64,000 nucleotides of DNA. Source: Elusimicrobiota bacterium. Lineage in GTDB: Bacteria > Elusimicrobiota > Elusimicrobia > FEN-1173. Both the position numbers and the translations under genes were made by a program. Position 1 is the first letter of the stretch. Every line of letters begins with the position of its first letter. Below are positions 55,250-64,000 of this stretch, in pieces. Location: assembly GCA_016706425.1 (NCBI GenBank), contig JADJJR010000001.1:1178001-1242000 (forward strand), given 5' to 3'. The notes under the pieces were generated by a model that was given only the letters and a program-made list of their open reading frames with translations, made no database searches and was not told the DNA's origin.

Positions 55250-56335
55250 TTGGACGCCCCCGGCCAGCCGCCGCGCATGCTGGTGGTGGACGACGAAGCC
55301 GGGTTCCGGGAGCTTTGCGTCGACCTCCTGGCCGATTCGGGCTACCGCGTCGACGCCGCGGTCAACGGCAAAGAGGCCATGGACCGCTTGGCCGCGGAGG
55401 AATTTCAACTCGTTCTTTCCGATATCAGCATGCCCGTGATGGACGGTATGACGCTGCTCAAAAGCGTCAAATCGCTTTACCCCCAAATCGAAGTGGTGCT
55501 GATGACGGCCTACGGGGGGCTCCAATCCGCCCTCGACGCCCTGCGTTACGGCGCCTACGATTACATCACCAAGCCGTTCACCCGCGAGGCCGTGTTGGCC
55601 GCCGTGGGGCGCTGTTTGGAAAAGCAACGCCTCGCGCAGGAGCTTAAGCGGGTGCAAGCGCAATTGATTGAGAAAGAGCGGCTCGCGGCGTTGGGGTCGG
55701 TGTCGGGCTGGTTGGCTCACCGGATGCGCAACCCCCTGAACGTTATTCAGATGTGCGCCCAATATCTGAAAACACATTTTGACACCTCCGACGAGCGAAA
55801 AGAGGTCGCCCTGGCCATCGAGGAAAAGGTGAAGTCCCTGGAGCGGATGACCCACGATTTCATCCGATTTTCCCGCGACTACCAACCCCGGCTCCGATCC
55901 GAGGACCTCCACGACCTGGTGAACGACGCCCTCGAGGCCGCCAAATCCCGCGCCCAGCTCCAAAACGTGCGGATCGAAAAACGTTACGAGGAGCCCATCC
56001 CCTCCGTGCCGCTCGATCGGGAGTTGATGGGGGAGGTGTTGGGCTACTTATTGGACAACGCCGCGGAGGCCATGAAAGGTCCAGGGGACATTGAAGTGAG
56101 GGCCGGCAAAGAGCCGGGGGGGGTTTACATCGAAATTCGAAATTCCGGTCCGGAAATACCCGCGGAGACGCGCGCCCGAATTTTTGAGCCTTTTTTCACG
56201 ACCAAGGAACGGGGCACGGGTCTGGGGCTGGCCATTGCCCGGCGGGTGATCGAGAGCCACGGGGGGGCCATCCAACTCCAGCCGGGCGCGCCCACGGCCT
56301 TTCGCATCCATTTGCCTGTGGTGACCGCCGCGTGA
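55250..56335 (+). CDS. Receiver-histidine kinase hybrid, soluble
   Basis: A cytoplasmic protein of 361 residues with an N-terminal receiver (MLVVDDEAGFRELCVDLLAD, phospho-Asp in LVLSDISMPVMDGM, ITKPFT), a coiled linker and a kinase core (H box GWLAHRMRNPLNVIQ, N box LLDNAAEAM, RNSGPEIP, GTGLGLAIARRVIESHGG). The H box has the HRMRNPL form of the NtrB-like group. I chose the TTG at 55250; the ATG at 55277 would begin inside the first receiver strand. Its stop overlaps the NtrC-type regulator, its probable phosphotransfer partner. Confidence 0.9.
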   Translation: MDAPGQPPRMLVVDDEAGFRELCVDLLADSGYRVDAAVNGKEAMDRLAAEEFQLVLSDISMPVMDGMTLLKSVKSLYPQIEVVLMTAYGGLQSALDALRYGAYDYITKPFTREAVLAAVGRCLEKQRLAQELKRVQAQLIEKERLAALGSVSGWLAHRMRNPLNVIQMCAQYLKTHFDTSDERKEVALAIEEKVKSLERMTHDFIRFSRDYQPRLRSEDLHDLVNDALEAAKSRAQLQNVRIEKRYEEPIPSVPLDRELMGEVLGYLLDNAAEAMKGPGDIEVRAGKEPGGVYIEIRNSGPEIPAETRARIFEPFFTTKERGTGLGLAIARRVIESHGGAIQLQPGAPTAFRIHLPVVTAA

Positions 56336-57723
56336 CCAAAGAAACCAAAGTCCGCGTCCTCGTGGTGGACGACGAGCCCTCCGTTGGAATGATCTTCCAC
56401 CGCATCCTGGGCGAGGCGGGCTACGACGTGGTGTCCGCCGCCAACGGCACCGAATGTTTGCGGGTGTTGAAAAAGCAAAACCCCCAATTGGTGTTCTTGG
56501 ACCTTCAAATGCCGGGCATCGACGGGGTGGAGACTCTTCGGCGCATTCGCGACACCCACCCCCAACTGCCGGTCATCATCATGACGGCCTACCAAACCGT
56601 GTCGTCGGCGGTGGAGACGATGAAGCTGGGGGCTCTGGACTATTTGATCAAACCGCTGGAGGCCGATCGGTTGGCCGCCGTGGTCCACCAGGCTTTGGAG
56701 GTGGGGGAAGTGGCCCGGCGAATTCCGGCCAAGGCCGGCTCCACCCCCGGTGCCGCCGCGGCCGAAGAGTTTGTGGCGCGCAGCCCCGAGATGTTGAAGA
56801 TCATGAATCTGGTGGACAAAGTCGCGCCCACGGACACCACCGTTTTGATCCTGGGGGAAAGCGGCACCGGCAAAGAAGTGACCGCCCGGGCCGTCCATCA
56901 ACGAAGTCAAAGGAAGGGCAAGCCCTTTGTCGTCGTCGATTGCGCCGCGTTGCCGGAGTCCCTTATCGAGAGTGAGTTGTTCGGGCACGAGCGGGGCGCC
57001 TTCACGGGGGCCGACGCGGCCCGCGCCGGTAAATTCGAGCAGGCCAACGGTGGCACGCTGTTCCTCGACGAAATCGGCAACCTGCCGTTGCAGATCCAGG
57101 TGAAATTGCTCCGCTTTCTGCAGGAACCGAAAATCGAACGCCTGGGCAGCCGCAAGGGACCGCTGACCCTCGATGTGCGCATCCTGGCGGCCACCAACGC
57201 GGACTTGGAAAAATCGGTTCGGTCGGGGACCTTTCGCGAGGACCTTTACCACCGGCTTAAAGTTTTTGTGGTGGACTTGCCCCCTTTGCGTCTGCGGGGA
57301 ACGGAGGACTTGGAAGCGCTCCTTCTCTCGCAGGTCGATGTGTTGCGGAAACAGCTTCAAAAACAACGGCTTTCGGTCGCCCCCGAGACCTTGGCCGTGC
57401 TCAAGGCCTATCGATGGCCGGGGAACGTGCGGGAATTTCAAAACGCCCTGCGCAGCGCGGCACTTTTGGCGGACGATGTCATCCTCCCGGAGCACCTTCC
57501 AATGAGCGTGCAAAACACCCGGTCGGGTTTGGACAGGGTCAGCGACGTGCTGGGGGGCGCTCTAAATGACGTGATTCGCCGGGTGGAAAAGGAGCACATC
57601 ACGCAAATCATGCAAAAGTACAAGGGGGACAAGAAGGCCGCCGCCCGCGAGTTGGACCTTGATTTAGAGGAATTTGAACATAAACTTACAGAGATCGGGA
57701 TGGAAGAAAACAACCCAAAATAG
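56332..57723 (+). CDS. NtrC-family sigma54-dependent response regulator
   Basis: A 463-residue enhancer-binding protein. Receiver (VRVLVVDDEPSVGMIFHRIL, LVFLDLQMPGIDG, LIKPLE), AAA+ domain with Walker A GESGTGKEVTARAV, the sigma54-contact motif GAFTGA at 222-227 and GGTLFLDEIGNLPLQIQ, then a C-terminal Fis-like domain (EKEHITQIMQKYKGDKKAAA). All activation motifs are intact, so it should drive sigma54 promoters. The GTG overlaps the preceding kinase. A terminator overlaps its stop codon. Confidence 0.96.
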   Translation: MTKETKVRVLVVDDEPSVGMIFHRILGEAGYDVVSAANGTECLRVLKKQNPQLVFLDLQMPGIDGVETLRRIRDTHPQLPVIIMTAYQTVSSAVETMKLGALDYLIKPLEADRLAAVVHQALEVGEVARRIPAKAGSTPGAAAAEEFVARSPEMLKIMNLVDKVAPTDTTVLILGESGTGKEVTARAVHQRSQRKGKPFVVVDCAALPESLIESELFGHERGAFTGADAARAGKFEQANGGTLFLDEIGNLPLQIQVKLLRFLQEPKIERLGSRKGPLTLDVRILAATNADLEKSVRSGTFREDLYHRLKVFVVDLPPLRLRGTEDLEALLLSQVDVLRKQLQKQRLSVAPETLAVLKAYRWPGNVREFQNALRSAALLADDVILPEHLPMSVQNTRSGLDRVSDVLGGALNDVIRRVEKEHITQIMQKYKGDKKAAARELDLDLEEFEHKLTEIGMEENNPK

Positions 57724-57743
57724 GGCTTTTTTGGGCTTTTTTT
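57714..57743 (+). terminator. Intrinsic terminator of the signalling operon
   Basis: CCCAAAA (57714-57720) pairs with TTTTGGG (57729-57735), followed by C and seven T residues. The stop codon of the last gene lies in the loop. Confidence 0.7.
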
Positions 57744-57875
57744 ATTTAATAATCTTACGTTTTCAACTCAGTGGATGTGAATACTTGAACCAATGGCTGA
57801 TGTGTCGCAAGAATGATGGGTGGAAACCCCCGTCCATGTGCTTGGGGCGGAAAGAGAGAAAAAAGCGAGGACGTT

Positions 57876-59402
57876 ATGAAAAACTTTAAACCCTTTTTCA
57901 AATCCGCTTCCCGGGCGCTGGTCGCCTTGGGTTTGGGCGTGATGGTTTCCCCCACGCTGTTCGCGGCGGCTCCCGCGGAAATCAATTATCAAGGGAAATT
58001 GACGGATTCGAGTGGCATTCCATTTAATGGCACAAAGAACATCACTTTCTCCTTTTGGGATAACGCCTCCGTGGGGGCGGGCAGTCAGTTGGGTGGTGAT
58101 AAAACGGTCAATAACGTGAATGTGGTAAACGGTGTTTTTAATGCCGTTATTGATGTCTCGGGCATCCCCTTTTTGACCAATCAAAATGTTTATCTCCAAA
58201 TTCGGATTGACGGAAGCAATTTCGGGCCATCCCGCCAAAAATTGGTTGCCGCACCTTTTGCCTTGGCCGTCGCGGCAGGGGCCGTGGGAACCACCGAATT
58301 GGCCGCCAACGCGGTGACCTCGGCAAAAATAGTGGATGGGACGATAGCGGCAGCGGATCTGGCGGTGGGCGCCATTACGGTCAGCGGTGGATTTGGCGGG
58401 TCGATTACGGATGGGACGGTGGACGCGAACGATCTGGCCGCTAATGCGGTGACCTCGGCTAAGATTTTGGATGGGACGATAGCGGCAGCGGATCTGGCGG
58501 TGGGCGCCAATACGGTCAGCGGTGGATTTGGCGGGTCGATTACGGATGGGACGGTCGATGCGAACGATTTAGCCAACGGCGCGGTGACCTCGGCCAAGAT
58601 TTTGGATGGGACGATAGCGGCAGCGGATCTGGCGGTGGGCGCCAATACGGTCAGCGGTGGATTTGGCGGGTCGATTACGGATGGGACGGTGGACGCGAAC
58701 GATTTGGCCGCTGGCGCGGTGACCTCGGCCAAGATTCTCGACGGCACGATCGCGACCGGCGATTTAACGAACAACGCCATCGACGTCAATAAGTTGGCGG
58801 CGGACGCGGTGACCTCGGCCAAGATTCTCGACGGCACGATCGCGACCGGCGATTTGGCGAACAACGCCATCGACGTCAATAAGTTGGCGGCGGACGCGGT
58901 GACCTCGGCCAAGATTCTCGACGGCACGATCGCGAGCGGCGATTTGGCGAACAACGCGGTGACCTCGGCGAAAATTCAAGATGGAACAATCGTTAACGCG
59001 GATTTCAGCGCCACCGCGGCGGATGCCTTGGCGGCTTCAAAGGTCAAAGGGGGAACCTTCGCCAGCGGGACGGCGTTTGTGTTCCCCGATCAAGTGACGA
59101 TGCAAGGGGATTTGGTGGTGGGGTCGGGGGGAACTGCCTTGGCGAAATACCTCTCGGCCATTCGAAACTATGATGTTCCCAACCTAACGGCGGATACCAG
59201 TGACACTTTCACAATCACTGTCACCGGGGCCGCGGCCGGTGATGGGGTGGTCGTCACACCTCCCAGCGGGTGGGCGGCGAGCCTTTTCCTCAATGCTCAT
59301 GTCTCCGGGGCCAACACCGTTACCGTGACCGTCTATAACGCGGGAACCGGTCCCGTCAATCCTGGGTCGGGTGATTTTCGGGCGATGGTGTTTCAGCATT
59401 GA
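57876..59402 (+). CDS. Secreted repeat protein of the 'INYQGKLTD' type
   Basis: A 508-residue exported protein with signal peptide ending SPTLFAAAPAE. The first mature segment INYQGKLTDSSGIPFNGTKN and the following strands form the beta-sandwich head seen at the start of many surface and tail-fibre-like proteins. Residues about 146-365 are tandem repeats rich in DGTIAAADLA and AVTSAKILDG with a five-residue period, likely a beta-helical or trimeric shaft. The C-terminus (about 380-508) has a fibre-tip-like beta-rich region. A GAGG lies five bases before the ATG. Role: cell-surface or appendage component by appearance only. Confidence 0.75.
   Translation: MKNFKPFFKSASRALVALGLGVMVSPTLFAAAPAEINYQGKLTDSSGIPFNGTKNITFSFWDNASVGAGSQLGGDKTVNNVNVVNGVFNAVIDVSGIPFLTNQNVYLQIRIDGSNFGPSRQKLVAAPFALAVAAGAVGTTELAANAVTSAKIVDGTIAAADLAVGAITVSGGFGGSITDGTVDANDLAANAVTSAKILDGTIAAADLAVGANTVSGGFGGSITDGTVDANDLANGAVTSAKILDGTIAAADLAVGANTVSGGFGGSITDGTVDANDLAAGAVTSAKILDGTIATGDLTNNAIDVNKLAADAVTSAKILDGTIATGDLANNAIDVNKLAADAVTSAKILDGTIASGDLANNAVTSAKIQDGTIVNADFSATAADALAASKVKGGTFASGTAFVFPDQVTMQGDLVVGSGGTALAKYLSAIRNYDVPNLTADTSDTFTITVTGAAAGDGVVVTPPSGWAASLFLNAHVSGANTVTVTVYNAGTGPVNPGSGDFRAMVFQH
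58311..58985 (+). repeat. Nested in-frame tandem repeats
   Basis: The block starting GCGGTGACCTCGGC recurs at 58311, 58446, 58581, 58716, 58806, 58896 and 58956. Spacings are 135, 135, 135, 90, 90 and 60 bases, all multiples of 15. Some copies are nearly identical in DNA, showing recent expansion or gene conversion. Confidence 0.9.
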
Positions 59403-59427
59403 TGTGAGCGTTTAAAACGGGGGAGCA

Positions 59428-62400
59428 ATGAAGCAACTTGCAAACCACACGCGGCTCGCGCGGCGCTCCTTCGGGGCGTTGACGGCCGTTGGTTTGCTCC
59501 TGGCGGCATCTTCCGCGCAGGCTTGGGAATCCTCCAACGGGACCCAGCGCCTGACCCGCGACGAAGTCAACGCCGGCGGGGACTTTCACGCCACGGGCGG
59601 GGTTTACACCCTGTCGGGATCCGTCGATTATATTCAGAACAGCGGCGTCTCCGTCGGGGGGGCTTTCAAAGGCGCGGGGGGGGTGCAGTCGGTGATGTAC
59701 TATCCCAACAACGTCGCCAGTTTGAGTTTGTCCTCCACCACCCTCAACTACGACTCGCAAATTCGTTTGGATTGGGTGGAACCGGCGATTTTCCATGACG
59801 ACACGCCCGGCGGTGTGACGGTGGGGGGGTACCGCATTCGCCAGTTGCAAGGCGCCACGATGAGCGAGGCGCAGTTCAATTCCGGGGCCACAACCGATGT
59901 CGCCGGTGTTGTCCCCTCGCCAACGGGTGTGGGAACCACATTAAATCACGTGGCCACGGGGTTGTCCTACAACCGTTCCTACACCTTCGGCATTCGGGCC
60001 CACGACCCGGGCAACGCCGACCCACGGGGGGAAGCTTACCGCATTTTCACTCAAACCCGCGCCACTTTGCCGCGGCTTCCAACCATTGTGAGCGTTCTTC
60101 CGGTTGCAAACAAAAGCAAGCAATTGGATGTGACTTTTAATATGCAAAACCCCAATCCCGACAATTTGTTTTATGAGGTCCAGGTAGCGAGAGACATTGA
60201 TTTTACGGTTGGCGTAAAACAAAAATCAAATAATTCTATTGCTTCAGGGAACTTGACGGTCAGGTTTGGTGACGGTGGGGACCCGCTGCAACAAAACACT
60301 CTTTACTACGCCCGCGTGCGCACGCGGGGGGTTGCGGTTGTCTTTACACCGTATAGCCTCGGCTCGGGAACCACCGGAGCCGCCGGGGTGGGCATTGTAT
60401 TGACCGGGGCGGATCCGTCTTCAATTTCCGTCACGGTCACCAACAACGAATTTGGCACCGAATCCCGGCCGGAGTGGAGCTCCGATGGCAATAATCCCTG
60501 GAGTTCAACGGTCGCGACGACATCGGTCGCCAGTTACAGTGCAACCCTAACAGGCCTTTTTGCCAACACGACTTATTATGTTCGGGCGGCCCTTTACGAT
60601 CCTCACCCGAGTTTATTGTCCACAGCCACCCTTTCCGCTCCGAATTACCCCCTGGTCACGGGCGTGTTGAATCCTTTTCCCCAGGTCACTGGCGGCGACA
60701 CCACCAGCATGACCCTAAATTGGCTCTACCCCTTGGCCAACAACGGAGCGGGCGGTCCGGTGCCGGGCTCTTATTCCTATTTGTTCCAAATTTCCAAGGA
60801 CGACTTTGCCTCGGTGGCCAGCCAACAAAGGGTGTTCTTTGCCGGGAGTCAACCGGGTGATCACACTTTTTCGTCCTTGGACAGCAACACCCTTTATAAG
60901 ACCTCCGTGACGGCTTTCAATCGATTGGGAACAAACACTTATTCCGAAGCGGCCAGTCGTATTCTGTTCCCAGCGTATTACACGGCTCCCAACACGCCCA
61001 ATTCAGGGTCTTTCGGTGTGACGGCCGATCCCACAAGCAAAGTAAAAGTGGTTTGGGGGGCCAATGGCAACAGCGCGTCCACCTCGTACCGGGTCGAGCT
61101 ATCGATCGATAACTTTGCCACTCTGGTGGCGACGCAAACGGTGCCCGGGGCTTTCGAGTACACATTTGAAGCCCCCATTCACAATGTTTTGGCCAACCAA
61201 GAGTATTTCGTTCGCGTCAAAGCCTTGCCCATCGCGGGCAGCGATAAAACCGACAGCCCCTACCTGGTTATCGGTTCGACGTTCACGAGGCCCTTGGAAG
61301 CCCGCCTTTTGACCGTGACGCCGGGTGAAAACACGATGGCCATCACTTTTTCGTCTGCCACCACCAACGGGGTCGCGAAAAACAACGCCATCACCCAATA
61401 CCGATTTTCCTGGTCCGACGGCGGGAGCAGTTTCGGGAGCGTTTTCCCGATCGATCTGCCAACACTCTCCGGGGTGACGCCGTCCAATCTGATAAAAAAC
61501 AGCACTTACACGTTGATGGTGGAAACGGTGCGTCATCCTTCCAGCGGGTGGAGCAACGTTTCTATTTCCAGTGCCCGGGTCACTTTGGCCGGCACCCCGG
61601 ACTTTTTGGTGCCTTTCGTCCACATCACCTCTGTGACGGCGCGGTGGTCAAGCAATGCCAACTCCCCGGGCACCTTGTATGAGTCTCTTATAGCGAACAA
61701 TCCCAATATTCTGCCCGTGCTGACGTCTTCCATGACACGGAATGTTTTCGCCACATACGAAGGGCTGATTCCGAACACTTTCTATTATTTTAAAACTCGC
61801 GCAATCAGCCACGAGGGGATTGCCACCCTCTTCGACCCGGACCACCCCGCCACCGAGCCCGCCTACCAGGTGGCGACGTTCCCTCAATCGCCGCTTATTC
61901 TGGACTACGTAACTCCCGACGAATTCCAATTGACCTTAAATTGGAGCGGGCAATCCAACAATCCCATCACGAATTATCGGGTGCGGCACAGCAGCGTCAG
62001 CGTTTTGGCGGTTGCGTCGACCTCTTACGACACGCCAGCGGTGTTTTTCTCCTCCTCGGTGCCCAATTTGGACCCCGACACAATGCATTATTTCCAAGTG
62101 CGGGCCGACTACATTAATGACAGCAACACGTCTTCGGCGACGGTTGTCTCAGCCACCTGTACTTTGGCTCAGGTTCCGCAGGGACTGGATGTTCGAAGTT
62201 TTGCGGGTGCGACCGCCATGAACGTGAATATTTCCATCGGGCGCAACCGACCATTAACAGAGTACGCTTTTGAAATGCTTGATCATCTCAATAACTCATT
62301 GGGTTTTATGGAGTTTTATCTGGACGCCAGCGCCAAAGCCATTCGCCTTAAATCTTCAAACCCGTTCGTAAAGGATTGGGCCCCTCTCAACCTCCTTGCG

Positions 62401-64000
62401 GAAAAATCAACCGATCCGGGGGAGGAGGAATTATATTTCTTTAAAGTGACGGGATTAGTGAACAACCCCAGCCAAGTCAAGAAACTTCGCGCCTACGCCC
62501 GCAACCAATTGGGCCGAGAAACAACTTACAGTGCGGCATTGCCTTTGATTTTCCCATCCGGACCGCCGGTGGTGACATTGAATACTTTTATGGGGGTGTA
62601 TTACGCCACCCGGACCGTGCTCGGAGACACGGATGTGTATTATTCCACGGACGCTGTCGACGGGCCTATTTCCTTCTTGGCCAGCGGCTCTGGGCACTAT
62701 AACGTTGCGTTTAACCAGAGCGCTCCTTTGGCGCCCACTATGTTGGTCGATTTCCAAAATCAACCGGGATGGAATGGAGATATCGGTGAGCCGTCGGACG
62801 CCTGCTGGGCCCCAGTTCCCGGGGTTGGCGCCCTTAACAACACCGCGCTACGGTTCTGCACCGGTTCGACGGAGGGGATTTATTACCTTCATATTGTGGG
62901 CGATCGCCTCAACGCAGCCTCGGTTGATCTCCCCAAGCTGATTGAGAATTTCCCGCCCGGGGCCGGAGCCAATCAATCCTACTTCCGAGTTAAAGTTGAT
63001 TTGACACGGCCCGATCCCGGCGCCGTCCGAGCCTTTGCCGATGGATTTGAAATTCCGAACGTCAATCCCGAGCGATATGGTTTCCAAAACGTTATTTTTA
63101 CTTGGTGGCCGAGCGGTGTGGACAACGGGAACCCCGTTTCTCGAAGCCCGATCATTGGTTGGAGTTACAGTTTCTCAACGAATGCTTTGGATGTCCCCGT
63201 CCAATCAACTTCGGGTGTGAAATTTATTAACCACCCCACTGTTAGCAAAACACTCTTTGTGGGGGATCTCGGGCCGATTCCGGATGAAGAAACCTACTAT
63301 TTCAAAGTCATTGGTGTGGACCGCGCGGGGAACTGGACCGGCGCGCCTCAGGTCTTCACCTACAACTTCAAAAAAGACGTGGTGGAGCCCCATTTTGTGG
63401 AAGTTTCTCTGACTGGACACCGGTTGCCGAAAGGGGCGGCGAACGAATTTCACTACGCCGCGGTGGATCCGACCGCTCCCCTTCGGATTACATTCACCGA
63501 ACCGATGAACCTCTTGGGCGCCGGGGCCGTTCAATTTGTTAAGACCCACGACGCCGCGGGCAACCAAACCTCGGTGAGCGTGCCTTTTGCCTCCAACGCC
63601 AATGTCATCGACGCCACCACCACCGTCATGGAGGTGACGGCCGCGTTTGAATACGGAGCGCGGTACGAGTTTATCACCAGCACCACCAACCTCCGCGACC
63701 TGGGCGGCAACCGGCTGCCCGCCGCTGAGAAATTCTCCGTGGTTTTCTTCACTTTGGCGGACGGCGGTCCCATGACCATCCGCAGCGGTGTCCCGGGACA
63801 GGAAGTTCGGCTGGAGGTGGCGGCGGGGGCCCTCGGGCTGGCGCCGACCGGCTTGGCCTTTGACGACAACGTGGCCGGCGACGGTCATCCCGTGGGCCAA
63901 ATGGTGACCCGCGCCAACGGCGCTATGGCGCGTCGGTCGGGAGGTGTATACAACCAGGTGTTGACCGCCAAAGAGTTCGTCCAATACGAACCCGATGGGA
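59428..64000 (+). CDS. Large secreted fibronectin type III / Ig-like protein, 3' end beyond window
   Basis: The frame is open from the ATG at 59428 to the window edge, at least 1,524 residues. The signal peptide is LTAVGLLLAASSAQA followed by WESSNGTQR. Many FN3-like domains of about 90-100 residues follow, with recurrent endings such as LSYNRSYTFGIRAHDPG, LFANTTYYVRAALYD, LDSNTLYKTSVTAFN and LDPDTMHYFQVRADY. Near residues 1345-1450 a bacterial Ig-like domain begins PTAPLRITFTEPMN. No catalytic motif was seen. It is probably a surface or secreted adhesin-like protein. The DNA is less GC-rich here than in the housekeeping regions. Confidence 0.82.
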   Translation, partial: MKQLANHTRLARRSFGALTAVGLLLAASSAQAWESSNGTQRLTRDEVNAGGDFHATGGVYTLSGSVDYIQNSGVSVGGAFKGAGGVQSVMYYPNNVASLSLSSTTLNYDSQIRLDWVEPAIFHDDTPGGVTVGGYRIRQLQGATMSEAQFNSGATTDVAGVVPSPTGVGTTLNHVATGLSYNRSYTFGIRAHDPGNADPRGEAYRIFTQTRATLPRLPTIVSVLPVANKSKQLDVTFNMQNPNPDNLFYEVQVARDIDFTVGVKQKSNNSIASGNLTVRFGDGGDPLQQNTLYYARVRTRGVAVVFTPYSLGSGTTGAAGVGIVLTGADPSSISVTVTNNEFGTESRPEWSSDGNNPWSSTVATTSVASYSATLTGLFANTTYYVRAALYDPHPSLLSTATLSAPNYPLVTGVLNPFPQVTGGDTTSMTLNWLYPLANNGAGGPVPGSYSYLFQISKDDFASVASQQRVFFAGSQPGDHTFSSLDSNTLYKTSVTAFNRLGTNTYSEAASRILFPAYYTAPNTPNSGSFGVTADPTSKVKVVWGANGNSASTSYRVELSIDNFATLVATQTVPGAFEYTFEAPIHNVLANQEYFVRVKALPIAGSDKTDSPYLVIGSTFTRPLEARLLTVTPGENTMAITFSSATTNGVAKNNAITQYRFSWSDGGSSFGSVFPIDLPTLSGVTPSNLIKNSTYTLMVETVRHPSSGWSNVSISSARVTLAGTPDFLVPFVHITSVTARWSSNANSPGTLYESLIANNPNILPVLTSSMTRNVFATYEGLIPNTFYYFKTRAISHEGIATLFDPDHPATEPAYQVATFPQSPLILDYVTPDEFQLTLNWSGQSNNPITNYRVRHSSVSVLAVASTSYDTPAVFFSSSVPNLDPDTMHYFQVRADYINDSNTSSATVVSATCTLAQVPQGLDVRSFAGATAMNVNISIGRNRPLTEYAFEMLDHLNNSLGFMEFYLDASAKAIRLKSSNPFVKDWAPLNLLAEKSTDPGEEELYFFKVTGLVNNPSQVKKLRAYARNQLGRETTYSAALPLIFPSGPPVVTLNTFMGVYYATRTVLGDTDVYYSTDAVDGPISFLASGSGHYNVAFNQSAPLAPTMLVDFQNQPGWNGDIGEPSDACWAPVPGVGALNNTALRFCTGSTEGIYYLHIVGDRLNAASVDLPKLIENFPPGAGANQSYFRVKVDLTRPDPGAVRAFADGFEIPNVNPERYGFQNVIFTWWPSGVDNGNPVSRSPIIGWSYSFSTNALDVPVQSTSGVKFINHPTVSKTLFVGDLGPIPDEETYYFKVIGVDRAGNWTGAPQVFTYNFKKDVVEPHFVEVSLTGHRLPKGAANEFHYAAVDPTAPLRITFTEPMNLLGAGAVQFVKTHDAAGNQTSVSVPFASNANVIDATTTVMEVTAAFEYGARYEFITSTTNLRDLGGNRLPAAEKFSVVFFTLADGGPMTIRSGVPGQEVRLEVAAGALGLAPTGLAFDDNVAGDGHPVGQMVTRANGAMARRSGGVYNQVLTAKEFVQYEPDG

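Noticed and set aside
57744..57875. A riboswitch or sigma54 promoter before the repeat protein
   Set aside because: The GGGTGGAAACCCCC-like sequence makes a short hairpin but fits no riboswitch class I know, and no convincing TGGCAC-N5-TTGCA site is present.
58311..58985. Regularly spaced repeats considered as a CRISPR array
   Set aside because: The repeats are in frame within a secreted protein, the spacers are themselves repeated, and no cas genes are nearby.

Overview
The window is a high-GC chromosomal segment from an uncultured diderm bacterium. Heptose synthesis genes, phosphatidylethanolamine synthesis genes and two outer-membrane beta-barrels show an outer membrane. The high GC, a giant multi-domain secreted protein, the 'INYQGKLTD' repeat protein and a large FN3 protein fit Elusimicrobiota best, with Omnitrophota as the main alternative. 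That assignment is inference from style, not from a marker tree.

Region 1 (1-12.7 kb): the end of a heptose operon (gmhA, rfaE2), a thiamine block (thiD2, thiE, thiC), aspartate-family genes (thrB, lysC) and citramalate synthase (cimA), mostly with overlapping starts and stops. A 1,745-residue Ser/Thr kinase-ATPase-TPR-GAF-GGDEF sensor follows from its own promoter. Region 2 (12.67-23 kb): a branched-chain amino acid operon, ilvN-ilvB fusion, ilvC, psd, pssA, leuA, leuC, leuD, a PilZ gene and leuB. It is preceded by a sigma70-type promoter, a Val/Leu-rich leader peptide and an intrinsic terminator that together look like a transcription attenuator. It ends in a strong terminator.

Region 3 (23.06-36.85 kb): one 4,595-codon gene for a giant exported or membrane protein. 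It strings together a ChaN/TraB-like domain, a GGDEF-like domain, a CPBP-protease-like membrane domain, a degenerate full-length RelA/SpoT-like module, a Rossmann methyltransferase-like domain and a long helical tail. Several internal hydrophobic segments look like signal peptides. This is the most unusual object in the window. Region 4 (36.9-47.3 kb): housekeeping genes. These are an MDR oxidoreductase and hemQ on the minus strand, then hisG, gltX, tpx, tRNA-Gln, tRNA-Thr, pspC, tuf (with an apparent single-base frameshift), a triplicated-domain secreted protein, rpmG, tRNA-Trp, secE, nusG, rplK and rplA. The ribosomal block stops at a terminator instead of running on into rplJL-rpoBC.

Region 5 (47.3-57.7 kb): two minus-strand outer-membrane proteins, then a plus-strand membrane-fusion protein and five tightly packed signalling genes (histidine kinase, REC-GGDDF, OmpR-type regulator, REC-histidine kinase hybrid, NtrC-type sigma54 activator). 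Region 6 (57.9-64 kb): two secreted surface-type proteins, one with nested tandem repeats built on a five-residue period and one long FN3/Ig-like protein that runs off the window. No CRISPR array, insertion sequence or prophage was seen.
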